From Catonia carolina (Eukaryota; Arthropoda; Insecta; Hemiptera; Achilidae), in the NCBI GenBank assembly GCA_035578175.1, contig JAQMRL010000006.1, positions 18,325,506-18,389,505 of the forward strand: 64,000 nt of DNA, written 5' to 3'. Below the pieces are notes generated by a model, which saw only the letters and a program-made list of their open reading frames with translations, was not told where the DNA came from and ran no database searches. The translations under genes and the position numbers were made by a program. Shown here one piece after another: positions 10,687 to 21,413 of this stretch (the first letter of the stretch is position 1; every line of letters begins with the position of its first letter).

Positions 10687-11008
10687 GAATGAATGATGCG
10701 AAATTAAAACCAACCTTAGTTTGGCTTAATAATACGGAAAATCACTCTTTCACGCTAAACTAGGCTCTGTAGAGAAAAATGTTTAAAATAAAAGTGGTAG
10801 AAATTTTAATATGCTATAAATTTAATTACATACACTTTTGTCGTAAAATGCATATTAAGGCTGAAATTTTAAAAAAATCTATTTGATTTTTACAGATTTT
10901 CGTAAAAAAACAGTAAATCTTTAATTACCGTTAAACTAAGCGTTATAAAAAAATGTTTGGAATAAAAGTTGTAGGTTTTTTTAATTCTCTACAACTTTTA
11001 TTATATGC

Positions 11009-12470
11009 CTCATTATTTCAAGATGAGTTCTTATCTCTACTCAGCTTTAGATTTCTTGTAACAAATTTTCAAAATATTAAATACTCGTATTTAATTTACT
11101 GAACTTTCACAAAAAATGTCATCAATATGTTAGTAAGTCACTTCGAGTGTGAGGAGTCGTATCGACCAACATCGCTTTCATTTTTATTGAGTTGATTTGC
11201 AGAAAAATTCTGTTAACATAAATTATTTTAAAAAGTAAATTTGTAATTAAGATTAATTTTTGTCAATAACAATTAACTATTTATGTTATACCAATAAGTA
11301 TAAAATTTAAAGTAAAAATGTTGTGTACCATTTAAAAAAATATTTTGAGCATTCTTTTATCAGATTCATTCAAAAGTATGTGGACAAAAACACACACTTA
11401 ACTAAAATTTAAGTGTATATAAAACATTCAGAATTCAATTCTTTTGACATAAATAAAATAAAAAGTATGGTGGAACTGGCAAAGAGGTTAAAAACGTTTT
11501 TGGAAACATTTCAAAAAAGGCGGTTGTAAAAGATTGGTATGAGTTACCAAGTTGGGGGAATTGTAGGGACAATTTGTTACATTTAAAAAGGACTTCAACA
11601 GTATTTTCTGTTCGGAAGATACGCATAAATAACCGAAATAAGTTGTGCGGTTGATAAAAGAGAATAGTAAAAATAAATGGAATAGAATGAACTCAAAAGA
11701 AGTATGATTCGGTCAGGTTGTATGATGAATTATTTACAAAGAAAGAATAAAAATAAAGAGTTGTGAGGATGATAATGTAATCGTAAATCCACATTAAATT
11801 TCTCGTGAACTATCAACCAAAAATAAGTTTTAAATTTTGGCCAAAGATATTGTTTTATCTACTATAATTCATTGTAAATTATATTAAAACAAAGCGGTTT
11901 TTGTTTAAATTATTCTTAATTTTATCGACAATGTAAAATCCTAGTAAATACTAATATCCTAGGATGATATCCCAGGATGTCTTATAGTTAATCAAATCAC
12001 GAGTTTAACCTGTTTGCAACGAGGGGTAAAGGGGGAAACGTCAGTGCGCATGCGCGACTGCTTTAATTTCAGTTCAACAAACACAACAATTTATACTATA
12101 CCCAGAACATATATAATATATCTCGGAACCTTTTGCAGTTTAACTGTACAAATATAACTGTTTTTTACTGTAAACAGAAGTGTTAGTCTCTTGAAAACGT
12201 GAGCAGATTATTCACAGTGCTGAACGAAATCTAATATGCAGTGTAATAAAATGCTGTGAAGTTGAAGCTAAACAAAAATGCCTTTCCTTCCTCTTAACGA
12301 AAGCCATGATTGAGTGGCTAACTACTGTGATGTTTCTTTTTCCACAATTCGAAAAATAAAAAAGGAAATTAAACATGTGAAGAAGCTATTCTTTAACAGA
12401 TGCCATATTCTTTTAACCATTGAGCTTCAAACTCAAGTTCCTATTTTTTTTTTTTTTTTTTTTTTTTTTG
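11009..12470. other. AT-rich stretch with one GC-rich palindromic site
   Basis: No repeat family and no recognised coding frame. At 12045-12056 there is TGCGCATGCGCG, a palindrome like the NRF-1/Ewg binding consensus found in some animal promoters. With no gene identified next to it this is only a sequence match. A run of 24 T ends the section (12446-12469). Confidence 0.4.
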
Positions 12471-12657
12471 ACGTGGACATTAAGAGAGTGAATTGTAGAG
12501 CGAGGCAAAGGTTAGAATATTTAAAGCAAATTACAAAAGATGTAATGTGTTGCAAGTATGTAGATATGAAACGACTAGCGCAAGATAGAACAGCTTGGAG
12601 ACTCCATCAAACCAGTCGAGAGACTGATGACAAAAAAAGAGATGAAGATTATTATTA
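12471..12657 (+). pseudogene. LINE extreme 3' end (Z)
   Basis: Plus-strand frame reads RQRLEYLKQITKDV then DMKRLAQDRTAWRLHQTSRE, the well-known last residues of insect endonuclease/reverse-transcriptase LINEs (R-L-A-x-D-R-x-x-W-R). The nucleotides CCAGTCGAGAGACTGATGAC form a hairpin at the 3' end, followed by A-rich sequence. Only about 190 bp remain, preceded by a 24-T run. The hairpin is important because the B retroposons carry a covarying version of it. Confidence 0.85.
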
Positions 12658-12721
12658 ACAGACTTAATGGCTTGGAGGAGAACACCACTCAATAGCAGAA
12701 TTTCGGAGGGACTTCAAAAAT

Positions 12722-13110
12722 GTTGTTGTTTAGGTCATAAGCCGAAAGGCTGGTTTGAACCTTTAGAGGCTTTACTATGTAAAACTATGTGTGTGATGGT
12801 TTACCTTGCCTTCTTCACTGATGGGAAAAGTATGCTTATAGGCATGCCGAGGCCCTCTGAAAAGCTTTCCACCCTCCAAATGACACTTTCACTTCTTTCA
12901 CCACAGGATCTGGCTAGATAATGAAATTCATTACTCTCAGAGGAGATAACTGTGATTAGTGTCTATTACACCTCTACCTCTTCTGTTCTTCAATCCTTCA
13001 GTCATATAATTGTATCACCATGTAATAAAAAATAGGACTTATTTTTTGTAGCCCTATAGTAGCAGATCGAGTGCAAACAATTTAACACTCACCTGCTTGT
13101 TATGGGAAAC
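12722..13110 (-). mobile_element. B retroposon, full length (copy 2)
   Basis: Flanked by an 11-bp TSD, ACTTCAAAAAT, at 12711-12721 and 13111-13121. The minus strand runs from CCCATAACAAGCAGG to the tail hairpin CAGCCTTTCGGCT and CTAAACAACAACA. It lies about 65 bp downstream of the LINE tail whose hairpin it resembles. Confidence 0.9.
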
Positions 13111-13393
13111 ACTTCAAAAATAGACCAGCGACAACTAATGTAATATTTATGAGGTTTACTAGTGCTAAAGCATTTTCATTACCAAAAGAAGACGATAACA
13201 ATATCTTTTTCACGAACACAAATTACATTTAAATTAATTTGGTACGCTTTAAGTATTAAGAATGTTACAGCAATATCATTATACGGTCATATCGTTGTCA
13301 CATCAATTCTGGAGTCATTGTGTTAATTTCTACCCAAGAAAGTTTTAGTAAAATAATCCTTTTCATATCTTAAACATTTATTGAAATTTAGTA

Positions 13394-13956
13394 ATTTTTA
13401 CTTTCTCTTGCCTATATAAATGTATAGGAAGGAAAGTATTGTTTTATGTCGATTTTTTGAAATCGAGTTTTCACCGGATGTACACGTTTTCGTACCCCCT
13501 GAACCCAAAAAACATGTTTTAGCGATTGGTGTGTGTGTGTGTGCGTGTTTGTGTGGGAACAGAATATCTCAAGAACGGAACATTGTACGAGCTTGAAACT
13601 TGAAACTTTAAATAGATACCACTAGAGGACCCGCACGAAAATTTTCATCAAAATCGGTCAATCGGAAGTAGTAGTTTATTTGTGTCAGTTCTTACTTGCT
13701 TGCGATTTTTTAAAAAACGGGCCCTACGATATTTTTTAAAATCGCCTCATTTTCTAAATTTTTTATGCTCTACAAGATAGGGTAGACGCCATGTCTGCTG
13801 AAATTCTTCACTCTTGATTAAAATTAGGTTATGTACCTATTTTGAAGTTAGTTTTTTGTTTATTTCTAATGTTTTATTACTAATGTCTGGTTATATTGTT
13901 AATTATTTGCATTAGCAAGAGAAGGTTGTGTGAGTGTTACACACAAGATTTTTTCA
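13394..13956 (+). mobile_element. HLE with internal deletion (copy 4)
   Basis: Both ends are present: ACTTTCTCTTGCC at about 13400 with the TG tract at 13530, and the 3' hairpin TGTGAGTGTTACACACA near 13930. The whole doubled core is missing: CTGCTGAAATTCTTCA joins directly to CTCTTGATTAAAATTAGG near 13808. Length is about 560 instead of about 970. Confidence 0.85.
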
Positions 13957-14814
13957 TGTTGAAATCCTTCCTCTTTTCATGTTATAGGGCCGAAGTAAAT
14001 GAAAAAGAATTAAGTAGAAGTAAAGAAGGTAAATTTCATGATAAATGATTTCTATTATATTATGTTTTACAAAAGTCAAAAGTGTTTAACTGTGTCATAC
14101 ATTGTTAAAATTTGACGTGACCGATATTTGATAAAATAAATGACGTGCTATATATAAATTATACTCACAATATTATGCGTGTATAATTTTTTAGTGACCT
14201 ATTGTTGGGTAGTGGGTCACTACATGAAATCCCTTTTACATAAATAACATTATAGTGTATTTGAGAGATTATAACATTGAAATATTATATTCGTGCATTA
14301 TTATAACCAAACATATGATTTCACTTCATTTACTCGAATTTTCACTTAACAAGTTTAATTTCACTTCGTTATTGTTTGGTGTGTGATAATGCAACACTGT
14401 TGGTATTGATTTATTAAAAAAGAATTTGTAGAGGGTCAAATGGTGTGTCATACCACCACATGTTAGATGTGTATTGATATGTGTGATTAATGATTAAAAT
14501 TTAACTCTAAAGAATTTAAAAATCCAGATTTTGTAAAATTTAAATTTTTAATAAATTTATTTAAATTTCATAAACTTCTATTTTACTTACAATGATGATT
14601 GTTAGAAAATTGTATGTGGTTAAATGGTGATAATAGAATTAATTGTTTTTTCCCTAATTTCGTTTATGAAGTGTAAACATACAAAACTTTAGTTGCCTAG
14701 TTTCGGAATTATTATAACTTAATTTTTTTTGAAATCTATAGGCCTACTAATATTTTATAACAACACGACGTATTTTTTTTGCAGGGTAATTTCCAAAACT
14801 ACTTTTTTTATTCC
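13957..14814. other. AT-rich stretch, nothing recognised
   Basis: No window repeat family, no coding features. Confidence 0.45.
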
Positions 14815-14981
14815 TAATGTTTAATTTTTTTTTAATCCGAAATTACTGAACGGATTTTCATGACATTTTGACAGCATATTTGTATTTACCTATATTTACA
14901 GCATCATTTAATTTTTAAATTTTCAAAAATGATAACCCTAAGGGCCGTAATGAAGATTTTCATAAATGTGTGTGTGTGTGT

Positions 14982-15064
<83 letters not shown>
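14815..15064 (+). repeat. Repeat-like leader followed by (GT)n
   Basis: AATTACTGAACGGATTTTCA, GATAACCCTAAGGGCCGTAA and TTTTCATAAATGTGTGTG lead into an almost pure GT tract at 14966-15064. The leader has the look of a dispersed insect repeat that seeds microsatellites, but only one copy is in this window. Confidence 0.5.
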
Positions 15065-15065
<1 letters not shown>

Positions 15066-15198
15066 ATCTAAGTACGTATGTTGTTGAAGTAGATGAAGAG
15101 TTTTGAAGAAGTCGAGAGACGTACGCGGGGGAAATTATGTGTATACGTTGGAGAATATAATCGACTAGCAGCTACACATTTCTGTTAAATATTTATTT

Positions 15199-15892
15199 TA
15201 AAAATCTGGTGTGAAACACTCACTCACACGACTTTCTCTTGCCAATGCAAATAATGAACAATGTAACCTAACATTAGTAATAAAAAATTAGAAATAAACA
15301 AAAAACTAACCTCAAGAAACATAATCTTATTTTAATCATGAGTGAAAGACGCAAAATGAAAATCAACCACAATTTGGCTTAAAAATACTACGGAAAATCA
15401 CTTTCACGATAAACTAGGCTCTATAGAGAAAAATGCTCTGAATAAAAATTGTAGATCTTTTAATTTTCTATAAATTTGATTATACATTTTTGTCGTAAAA
15501 TGCATACTAAGGCTGAAATCTTTAAAAAATTGATTTTTTACACGTTTTCGTGAGGAAAAAAACAGTAAATCGCTAATTACCGCTAAACTAAGCGTTATAA
15601 AAAAATGTTGAAAATGTAAGTTGTAGGATTTTAAATTCTTTAAAATTTTTATTATACACATTTTTGCGCTAAAACGCATATTAAAATCGCTATCTTAGAA
15701 ACACAATTTTTTGCGCGAAAACAACCTTCCCAAGAATTTCAGCAGTCATGGTGCCAATCCTATCTTGTAGAACATAAAAAATTTAGTGAACCAGGCGACT
15801 TTTTAAAAAATCGTAGGAGCCGTTTTTGAGAAAATCGCAAAAAAGTGAAAAATGACACGAATAAACTACTATATCCGGTTGACCAATTTTGA
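15199..15892 (-). mobile_element. HLE lacking its 5' end (copy 5a)
   Basis: Starts with TCTGGTGTGAAACACTCACT (3' hairpin side) and keeps both core units up to CGGTTGACCAATTTTGAT. It then stops and joins the inverted fragment that follows. Confidence 0.85.
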
Positions 15893-16022
15893 TTACTGAT
15901 GTTCCGTATTTATAAGTTCTACAGAGGTTTGATTTTCATTTTGCGTCATTCACTCATGATTAAATTGTTCATTATCTACATTAGCAAGACAAATTCGTAC
16001 GAGTGTTGAACACCAGATTTTT
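15893..16022 (+). mobile_element. HLE 3' end fragment (copy 5b)
   Basis: TTCCGTATTTATAAGTTCTA, TTCACTCATGATTAAATTG, TTAGCAAGACAAATTC and GTACGAGTGTTGAACACC are the last 130 bp of an HLE. With copy 5a it makes a unit that has an HLE 3' hairpin at both ends. Confidence 0.8.
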
Positions 16023-16637
16023 CAATTTTAAATTAACTAAACAACAAAAGTAGTAAAATGGTTTGCTAATAAAGTAAGGCTCGAAAGTTGGATTCACGGT
16101 TAGTGCCTGGAAATTTTTATTTTGATTATAAATGACAGCTATTGTCATTTTTTTATATTAATTCTGTTGCCACTGCACAAACAGTTCAACGACTTTACAA
16201 AAAAAACTTAAGAAGGATTAATTTACGAGTTTTTAAACTTCTGTATTTATTTATAATCCTACTACTCGAATTAAAACGTTTTATTTAACACCGTGACTAA
16301 CAAATTTTGGCAAATAGTAGAGAAATATTTTTTGGTAGAAAAAAAGAATATATATATTTTCAAGCTACTAATTGTTATTCTAAACAAACATAATTTGTTA
16401 GCTGTTACTTTGAATTTAAATAAGGTTACCTATTAGAAGAAAACAATATAAATGATTGTCATGTAGTAATTAGGAGAGGAACAAAACACGAAAATATAAT
16501 CTATTCTTTAAAATAAAAATAACTAAACATCAACGAAACAAAGGTCAAAAACCCAACTAATAATAAATTCTTTTAAAATAAAAAATTTCTTTCATGAGAC
16601 GACGTGTCTCGTGAAAAAGGCCTCCCTTTGACCTATG
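16023..16637. other. AT-rich stretch, nothing recognised
   Basis: No repeat family or coding feature that I can support. Confidence 0.45.
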
Positions 16638-16838
16638 GTACAAACCATTAGTGATTCCTGTATCTACTCTTTAAGAGGAATCGAATGACACTATTTTTGT
16701 TTCAAAATTCTGACTTTGAATTCTTAACTTCCGGTTTTGGGGCACTTCCGGTCGAAACCGAAACTTTAAACACAATAAAGCCCACAATTTTTTTGTTTAG
16801 ATTATAACTTAAAATTTAAATTCCAAATTTCAACATAG
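16638..16838 (-). repeat. K repeat (copy 2)
   Basis: The reverse complement contains AAAAAAATTGTGGGCTTTAT, GGTTTCGACCGGAAGTGCCC, AAACCGGAAGTTAAGAATTC and GTCATTCGATTCCTCTTAAA. All of these match the interrupted K repeat around 44.1-46.5 kb. Its nature is unknown. Confidence 0.65.
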
Positions 16839-16849
16839 TACGTTATTAT

Positions 16850-17181
16850 TATTATTTTTTTTTGTAATCCCTAATTTGTGTACGTTGCAATCTGTTCAAT
16901 TCAGAACAATAAGCAACCCCATGACCCAATGAGATGAGGATGATGTGTATGACGTGTAAATGAGGTGTAGTCTTGTACAGACTCAGGTCGACCATTCCTG
17001 AGAGAGTATGGTTAATTGAACCCCAACCATCAAAGTACAACGGTAACCACTGTCTAGCATTCAAATCCGTATAAAAGTAACTACCTTTACTAGGATTTGA
17101 ACCAGGAACCTTCGTCTCCGAAAATCAGCTGTTAAACAGCTGATTTTGGCGACGACTTTACCTCTAGACCAACCCGGTGGG
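16850..17181 (-). mobile_element. S2 SINE, full length 332 bp
   Basis: Flanked by an 11-bp TSD, TACGTTATTAT, at 16839-16849 and 17182-17192. On the minus strand the head is tRNA-like: GGTTGGTCTAGAGGTAAAGT, then the B-box-like GGTTCAAATCC. Next comes a body containing AACAGCTGATTTTC, TGGTTACCGTTGTACTTTGA and GAATGGTCGACCTGAGTCTG, then an A-rich end (T run on the plus strand). Frames crossing it are incidental. Confidence 0.9.
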
Positions 17182-17185
17182 TACG

Positions 17186-17362
17186 TTATTATGTTCGTGA
17201 AATATTTTGTTGACACACAGACCAGTCGGTAAAAACATGCTTTTGGATTCAGGGGTTTTGGGAAATCGTATTTCCGTTGAACACTCCATTTTAAAAAATC
17301 GACTTGAAGACGATAGACACCTTTCCTTTCTTTTATATTGATACAGGGCAAGAGAAAGTTAC
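17186..17362 (-). mobile_element. HLE 5' end fragment (copy 6)
   Basis: ACACACAGACCAGTCGGTAA, AACATGCTTTTGGATTCAGG and GGGCAAGAGAAAGTTACAA are the first ~170 bp of an HLE in minus orientation. The S2 SINE was inserted at its edge. Confidence 0.75.
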
Positions 17363-17400
17363 AATAGTGTTCAAACTAGCTTTTCTGCTGTTGGCCTGGT

Positions 17401-18295
17401 AATAATCTGGTGTGAAACACTCACACCACTTTCTCTTGCCAGTGCAAATTATGAACATAAACTAACATTAGGAATAAACAAAAAAACATAACCTAATTTT
17501 AATCATTAGTGAATGATGCAAAATGAAAATCAACCTCAGTTTGGCTTAATACGGAAAATCACTCTTTTACGCTAAACTAGGCTCTGTACAGAAAAAAAGC
17601 TCGAAATAAAAGTTGTTGATTTTAATTCCCTATAAATTTGATTATATACATTTTTGTCATAAAATATATAAAGCTGAAATCTTAAAAAACCACTTTTTTA
17701 TTGATTTTTATGAAAAAAACAAAAAATTACTTAATACCGCTAAACTAAACGTTTTACAAAAAACGTTTGGAATAAAAGTTGTAGGTTTTTAAATTGTCTA
17801 TATCTTTTATTATGTATGTACACTTTTGCGCTAAAATGCATATTAAGGTCAATCTTAAACAAAAAGATATTTTTATACGAGGGCACAGCCTTCCCAAGAA
17901 TTTCAGCAAACATAGCCCCTACTCTATCTTGTAGAGCATAAAAAATGTAGTAAATAAAGCGATTTTAAAATAATCATAGATGCCATTTTTGAGAAAATCG
18001 TAAAAACGTGAAAAATGACACGAATAAACTAATACTTCTGGTTGATCGATTTTGATGAAAATGTTCGTGTCGGGTCCTCTAGTGGTAGGCTATCTAACTT
18101 AAGTTTCAAGTTTCAACTTCGTTCGATGTTCCGTTCTTGAGATACTCTGTTCACACACAGATCAATCGCTAAAAACATGTTTTTCGGGTTCAGGAGGTCT
18201 GAAAACGTGTAGATCCGGTGAAAACTAGATTTTGGAAATTCGACAAAAACAATACTTTCCTTCCTATACATTTATATAAGCAAGAGAAAGTAAAA
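17401..18295 (-). mobile_element. HLE, near full length (copy 7)
   Basis: Begins with the hairpin side TCTGGTGTGAAACACTCACA, has both core units and ends at TATAAGCAAGAGAAAGTAAA. The microsatellite is reduced to ACACACAG. Confidence 0.9.
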
Positions 18296-18378
18296 ATAGA
18301 TAGTCAGCTATATCTGTTTATCGGTAATACTTTAAAAAAGTACTACCTGAGAACAATAACAAAAAACATTGGAGTAGT

Positions 18379-18771
18379 GTTGTTGTTTAGGTCAATAGCC
18401 GAAAGGCTGGTTTGAACATTTAGAGGTTTTACTAAGTACGAGGAGTGGGGTGATTTACTATAACCTTCCTCACTGAGTGGAAAAGTGTGCTTATCAGAAT
18501 GCCAGGCCCTTCGTGGAAACACCCTCTTTCCACTCTGCAAATGACACCTTCACTTCATTCACCATAGGGTCTGGCTGTATAGTGAAATTCATTACTCTCA
18601 CAGGAGATAACTGTAAATAGTGTCTTTTACACCTCTACCTCTTCTGTTCTTAAATAGTTCAGTCATATAACTGGCTGACTATGTGATAAGAAACAAAACT
18701 ATTTTTTGTAGTCCTGGAACCAACAGATTGAGTGCAATTAATTTAACACTCCATCTTTCCTTTATGAGCAA
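18379..18771 (-). mobile_element. B retroposon, full length (copy 3)
   Basis: Flanked by an 11-bp TSD, ATTGGAGTAGT, at 18368-18378 and 18772-18782. It has the tail hairpin and TGTTGTTGTTTAGG on the plus strand and the 5' end TGCTCATAAAGG on the minus strand. Confidence 0.9.
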
Positions 18772-18782
18772 ATTGGAGTAGT

Positions 18783-19335
18783 AAAATGACCTAAGGACCA
18801 ATTTACTAAATTTTGAAATTATTAACTGTAAGAAGTTATTAATGTTTAAAACAGTCGCTAAATTACATTTCGCCTAAATTATAAACACAAAATTATCGAC
18901 ATGTTTTCATGGTTTCTGAAAAGTTTGTATTCCGTAGCACCCCGAAGTAGAATTATGCTCCCTTTCTGTCACCAGTAAAATTTAAAGCCTACATCGATTT
19001 TAAATAAATGTTCAATTACTGAAATTCCTTCCTTTCGACTACAATCGACAGGGTGACATTTTAAAGAGGGTTGTTATATTAAAATTGATTATCCTAATTC
19101 TCTTTTGGAAAATATCGATTTCATATATGTTTAATTTAAATTGTTTTACCATTTTGTTTCTCTTTGATCATCAATAATTAATTTTAGTTACCGCTTCTAT
19201 TGTTCTCTACGAGTTACCTCACTTTAAAGTAAGATATCAATATTCACTCCCATCATTAATATTCAACTTAAATTCGTAAACGGATTCAGCCTATTTGAAA
19301 TTTCCTTTGTGTCTCTAATGATCAGCATTGTCAAT
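18783..19335. other. Unique AT-rich stretch
   Basis: Nothing recognised apart from the beginning of the next SINE target. Confidence 0.45.
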
Positions 19336-19352
19336 GAATTTCAATTTTTTTT

Positions 19353-19526
19353 ATTATTTATTTATTTATTTAACGTGGCATCAAGTGGTTGATTATTAGC
19401 GACTACGGTGGATTATATGACTGTAAATTGTGGGTTTTTATTTGTGAAAATTTCCAGACCCTGGCCGGGAATCGAACCCGGGACCTCCGCGTGGTAGACT
19501 AACGTGCTAACCACTACGCTACGGGC
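19353..19526 (-). mobile_element. tRNA-derived SINE, head gamma, tail II
   Basis: A 17-bp TSD, GAATTTC-A-A-T8, lies at 19336-19352 and 19527-19543. Minus strand: the head CGTAGCGTAGTGGTTAGCAC holds an A box, and GGGTTCGATTCCCGGCC holds a B box. Tail II follows (GTCGCTAATAATCAACCACT, then TGATGCCACGTTAAATAAAT). It could be mistaken for a tRNA gene but lacks a tRNA fold and continues into the SINE tail. Confidence 0.9.
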
Positions 19527-19851
19527 GAATTTCAATTTTTTTTTTAGTACTATTTTATAATTTATTTTATATTATAATTTCTTTTGGTTTTCAAGCCCAC
19601 GTATTCAGTTTGCTGGTAGAAATTTTTTGTTAAGATTTAAACACCAATGTTCTAACAAACAACTTTTGATGGGGATTAGCAAAAAAATTCTACAGGTTGT
19701 CCTCTTTCTAATTCATGTTTACTACATGCCAGAATCTGTGATCGGTTGAGCGTTTTTCAGTAGTGTACAGTCTTTGATAATAAATAAACAGTAAAGAAAA
19801 TACGTAATATTTATGAAATTTTTTATGTTTGGAAACGTATGTACTGCCTCT

Positions 19852-19995
19852 GTGGCCCAGAGGTTAGCGTGCTACTCTGCAAAGTGGAGGTCCCGGGTTT
19901 GATTCCCGGCTAGAGTGGTAAATTATCACGTTCAAATCCACCAGTTTTTAATCTTAGCCAGTGATTGAAGGAATACATTAAATTTAAAAAAAAAA
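19852..19995 (+). mobile_element. tRNA-like SINE with a different tail
   Basis: The head GGCCCAGAGGTTAGCGTGCT (A-box region) and GGTCCCGGGTTTGATTCCCG (B box) resembles head gamma, but the sequence after it (AAATTATCACGTTCAAATCC, CAGTGATTGAAGGAATAC) is unlike tails I and II. It ends in an A-rich run near 19983. No TSD recognised. Confidence 0.65.
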
Positions 19996-20097
19996 CAATA
20001 CAATTTAAAAAAATTTATAATATAAAATAAATTATTCTCTTGTAGGTCGTAATTCAATAAGCCCTTCAACCAAAATAAATTACGTTAAGTTAGTACC

Positions 20098-20289
20098 TTG
20101 GCCTTCGGGCCAGCCCAGTCGGGCAAGCGACTTTGTATGGTGACGAGTTGACAGCCATCCATGGACAAACTCTACTGGGGGTCCCTGTTCAAACTCATGT
20201 CTAATCCACAAATATAGCAAAACGCAGCGATCAAATTGGGTAGTTGTCTACAATGTACAATTCCCAATAACAAATAAAAGCTAAAAAAA
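20098..20289 (+). mobile_element. F SINE (copy 1)
   Basis: Flanked by an 11-bp TSD, AAGTTAGTACC, at 20087-20097 and 20290-20300. It contains CTTCGGGCCAGCCCAGTC, CATCCATGGACAAACTCTAC, CCCTGTTCAAACTCATGTC (a B-box-like GTTCAAACTC) and an A-rich end. A longer copy lies at 57.3 kb. Confidence 0.85.
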
Positions 20290-20300
20290 AAGTTAGTACC

Positions 20301-20789
20301 AGGTAAGTTAATATATTCAAATTTTTTTTAATCCATTTATACAAAAATCGTGTTCTGCCAGACTTATGTTTGTTGGAAAACCAAAACAATACAATTTTAA
20401 TAAAATTACAACTGATGATGAATGAAAATAAAAGCGTCCCATTATTTGGGCGTACATAGAAAACTGATAAATGTTTGGGCAGGAACAAAGGAAGAAATGC
20501 GATGGTTTGTGGTCGAAGAGGATAAAGTAGGAAGAAGTATATGGAATAATCTTGTCATGAGAGTTGTTTCGGTATTGAGCATAACTTAACGCAACTTTTG
20601 ATATTATTTACGCATATACGCGCGTAAAATATTCCAAAATGTAGTAAATTCAGGACTTTATTTAGAATAAATTTTTTTTAATGTAATTTATTTTGGTTTC
20701 CGAGTTCGGTTGGTAAATAAAAGTGTATCAATACACTGTGTACATATTGCAGTCTGTAATATGGTACTAGGAACGCTGGAAAAATTAAG
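20301..20789. other. Unique AT-rich stretch
   Basis: Nothing recognised. The minus frame over 20231-20488 has no family features. Confidence 0.4.
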
Positions 20790-21045
20790 ACTAGAAAACC
20801 AAATAGTACATTTTTTCAGAAGTCATTTCTCTATCTTGAGAGGCGATTCGTTAACGTACTTCCACCCCATATACACAGTATTATGTCACCACATCTATTA
20901 AAACATAAACTAAAATATCATATAATATCGATCTGTGGCAAAAACTTGAGAAACTTTTCCAGGTCTTAAAATAACTGTTTTATTAGTTTTTAATTTTCTC
21001 TTTGCGACGGTTTAACTATCTCTTTATGCTCATTTATTGAATTAA
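20790..21045 (+). repeat. P repeat (copy 1)
   Basis: The segment matches the reverse complement of 36923-37150 along most of its length: CGTTAACGTACTTC, ATGTCACCACATCTATTAAA, ACATAAACT, GAAACTTTTCCA and TTTTCTCTTTGCGA. Only two copies are here; family unknown. Confidence 0.7.
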
Positions 21046-21413
21046 TTTCGTATAAAGTTAAAATATTTAAGTTGTGTTAGTTAAAATATATTATTGTAAA
21101 GTAGTTATAGTTATAAAATAAAAATTATAATATAGCTTCCAGTAGTAATTTAACTTAGTAATTTTATAGTAGTTATAAGTATTTAAGTGAATTAATGTTT
21201 TTGTTCTGTACACTCCTATGCGCGGACAGAACTCTTTGTGAAGAAGAGTTTTTGCGTATAAGTATATTTAGTTTAAAATATTGTACATAGCTTAGTATAG
21301 TCATGAATTGTAATTTTAATGTAGCTATATTTTATTAAATAAAATAAATAAATAAATAATAACTGCACATTAATGAAAACGTATGTAGTAACATTACATG
21401 GGAATCATTACAC
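21046..21413. other. AT-rich stretch ending in (AAAT)n
   Basis: Ends with TTATTAAATAAAATAAATAA, which looks like the 3' end of a retroposed sequence. No coding part is recognisable upstream. Confidence 0.35.

Larger units (their letters stand above)
8868..11008 (-). mobile_element. HLE interrupted twice (copy 3)
   Basis: Three pieces of one minus-strand HLE remain: 8868-8947 (3' hairpin and GTAATAAAAC), 9597-9641 (CATAACCTAATTTGAATAAT) and 10690-11008 (both core units, in part). The pieces join in the right order when the intervening Jockey fragment and LTR-like element are removed. The 5' half with the microsatellite is absent. Confidence 0.85.

Noticed and set aside
12045..12056. NRF-1-like palindrome as a promoter
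   Set aside because: Only one motif and no gene start nearby; kept as a note, not a feature.
16850..17351. 70- and 96-codon minus frames
   Set aside because: They read through the S2 SINE and an HLE fragment.
19353..19526. Possible tRNA gene
   Set aside because: A and B boxes are present, but there is no complete cloverleaf, and the sequence continues into a SINE tail with a TSD.
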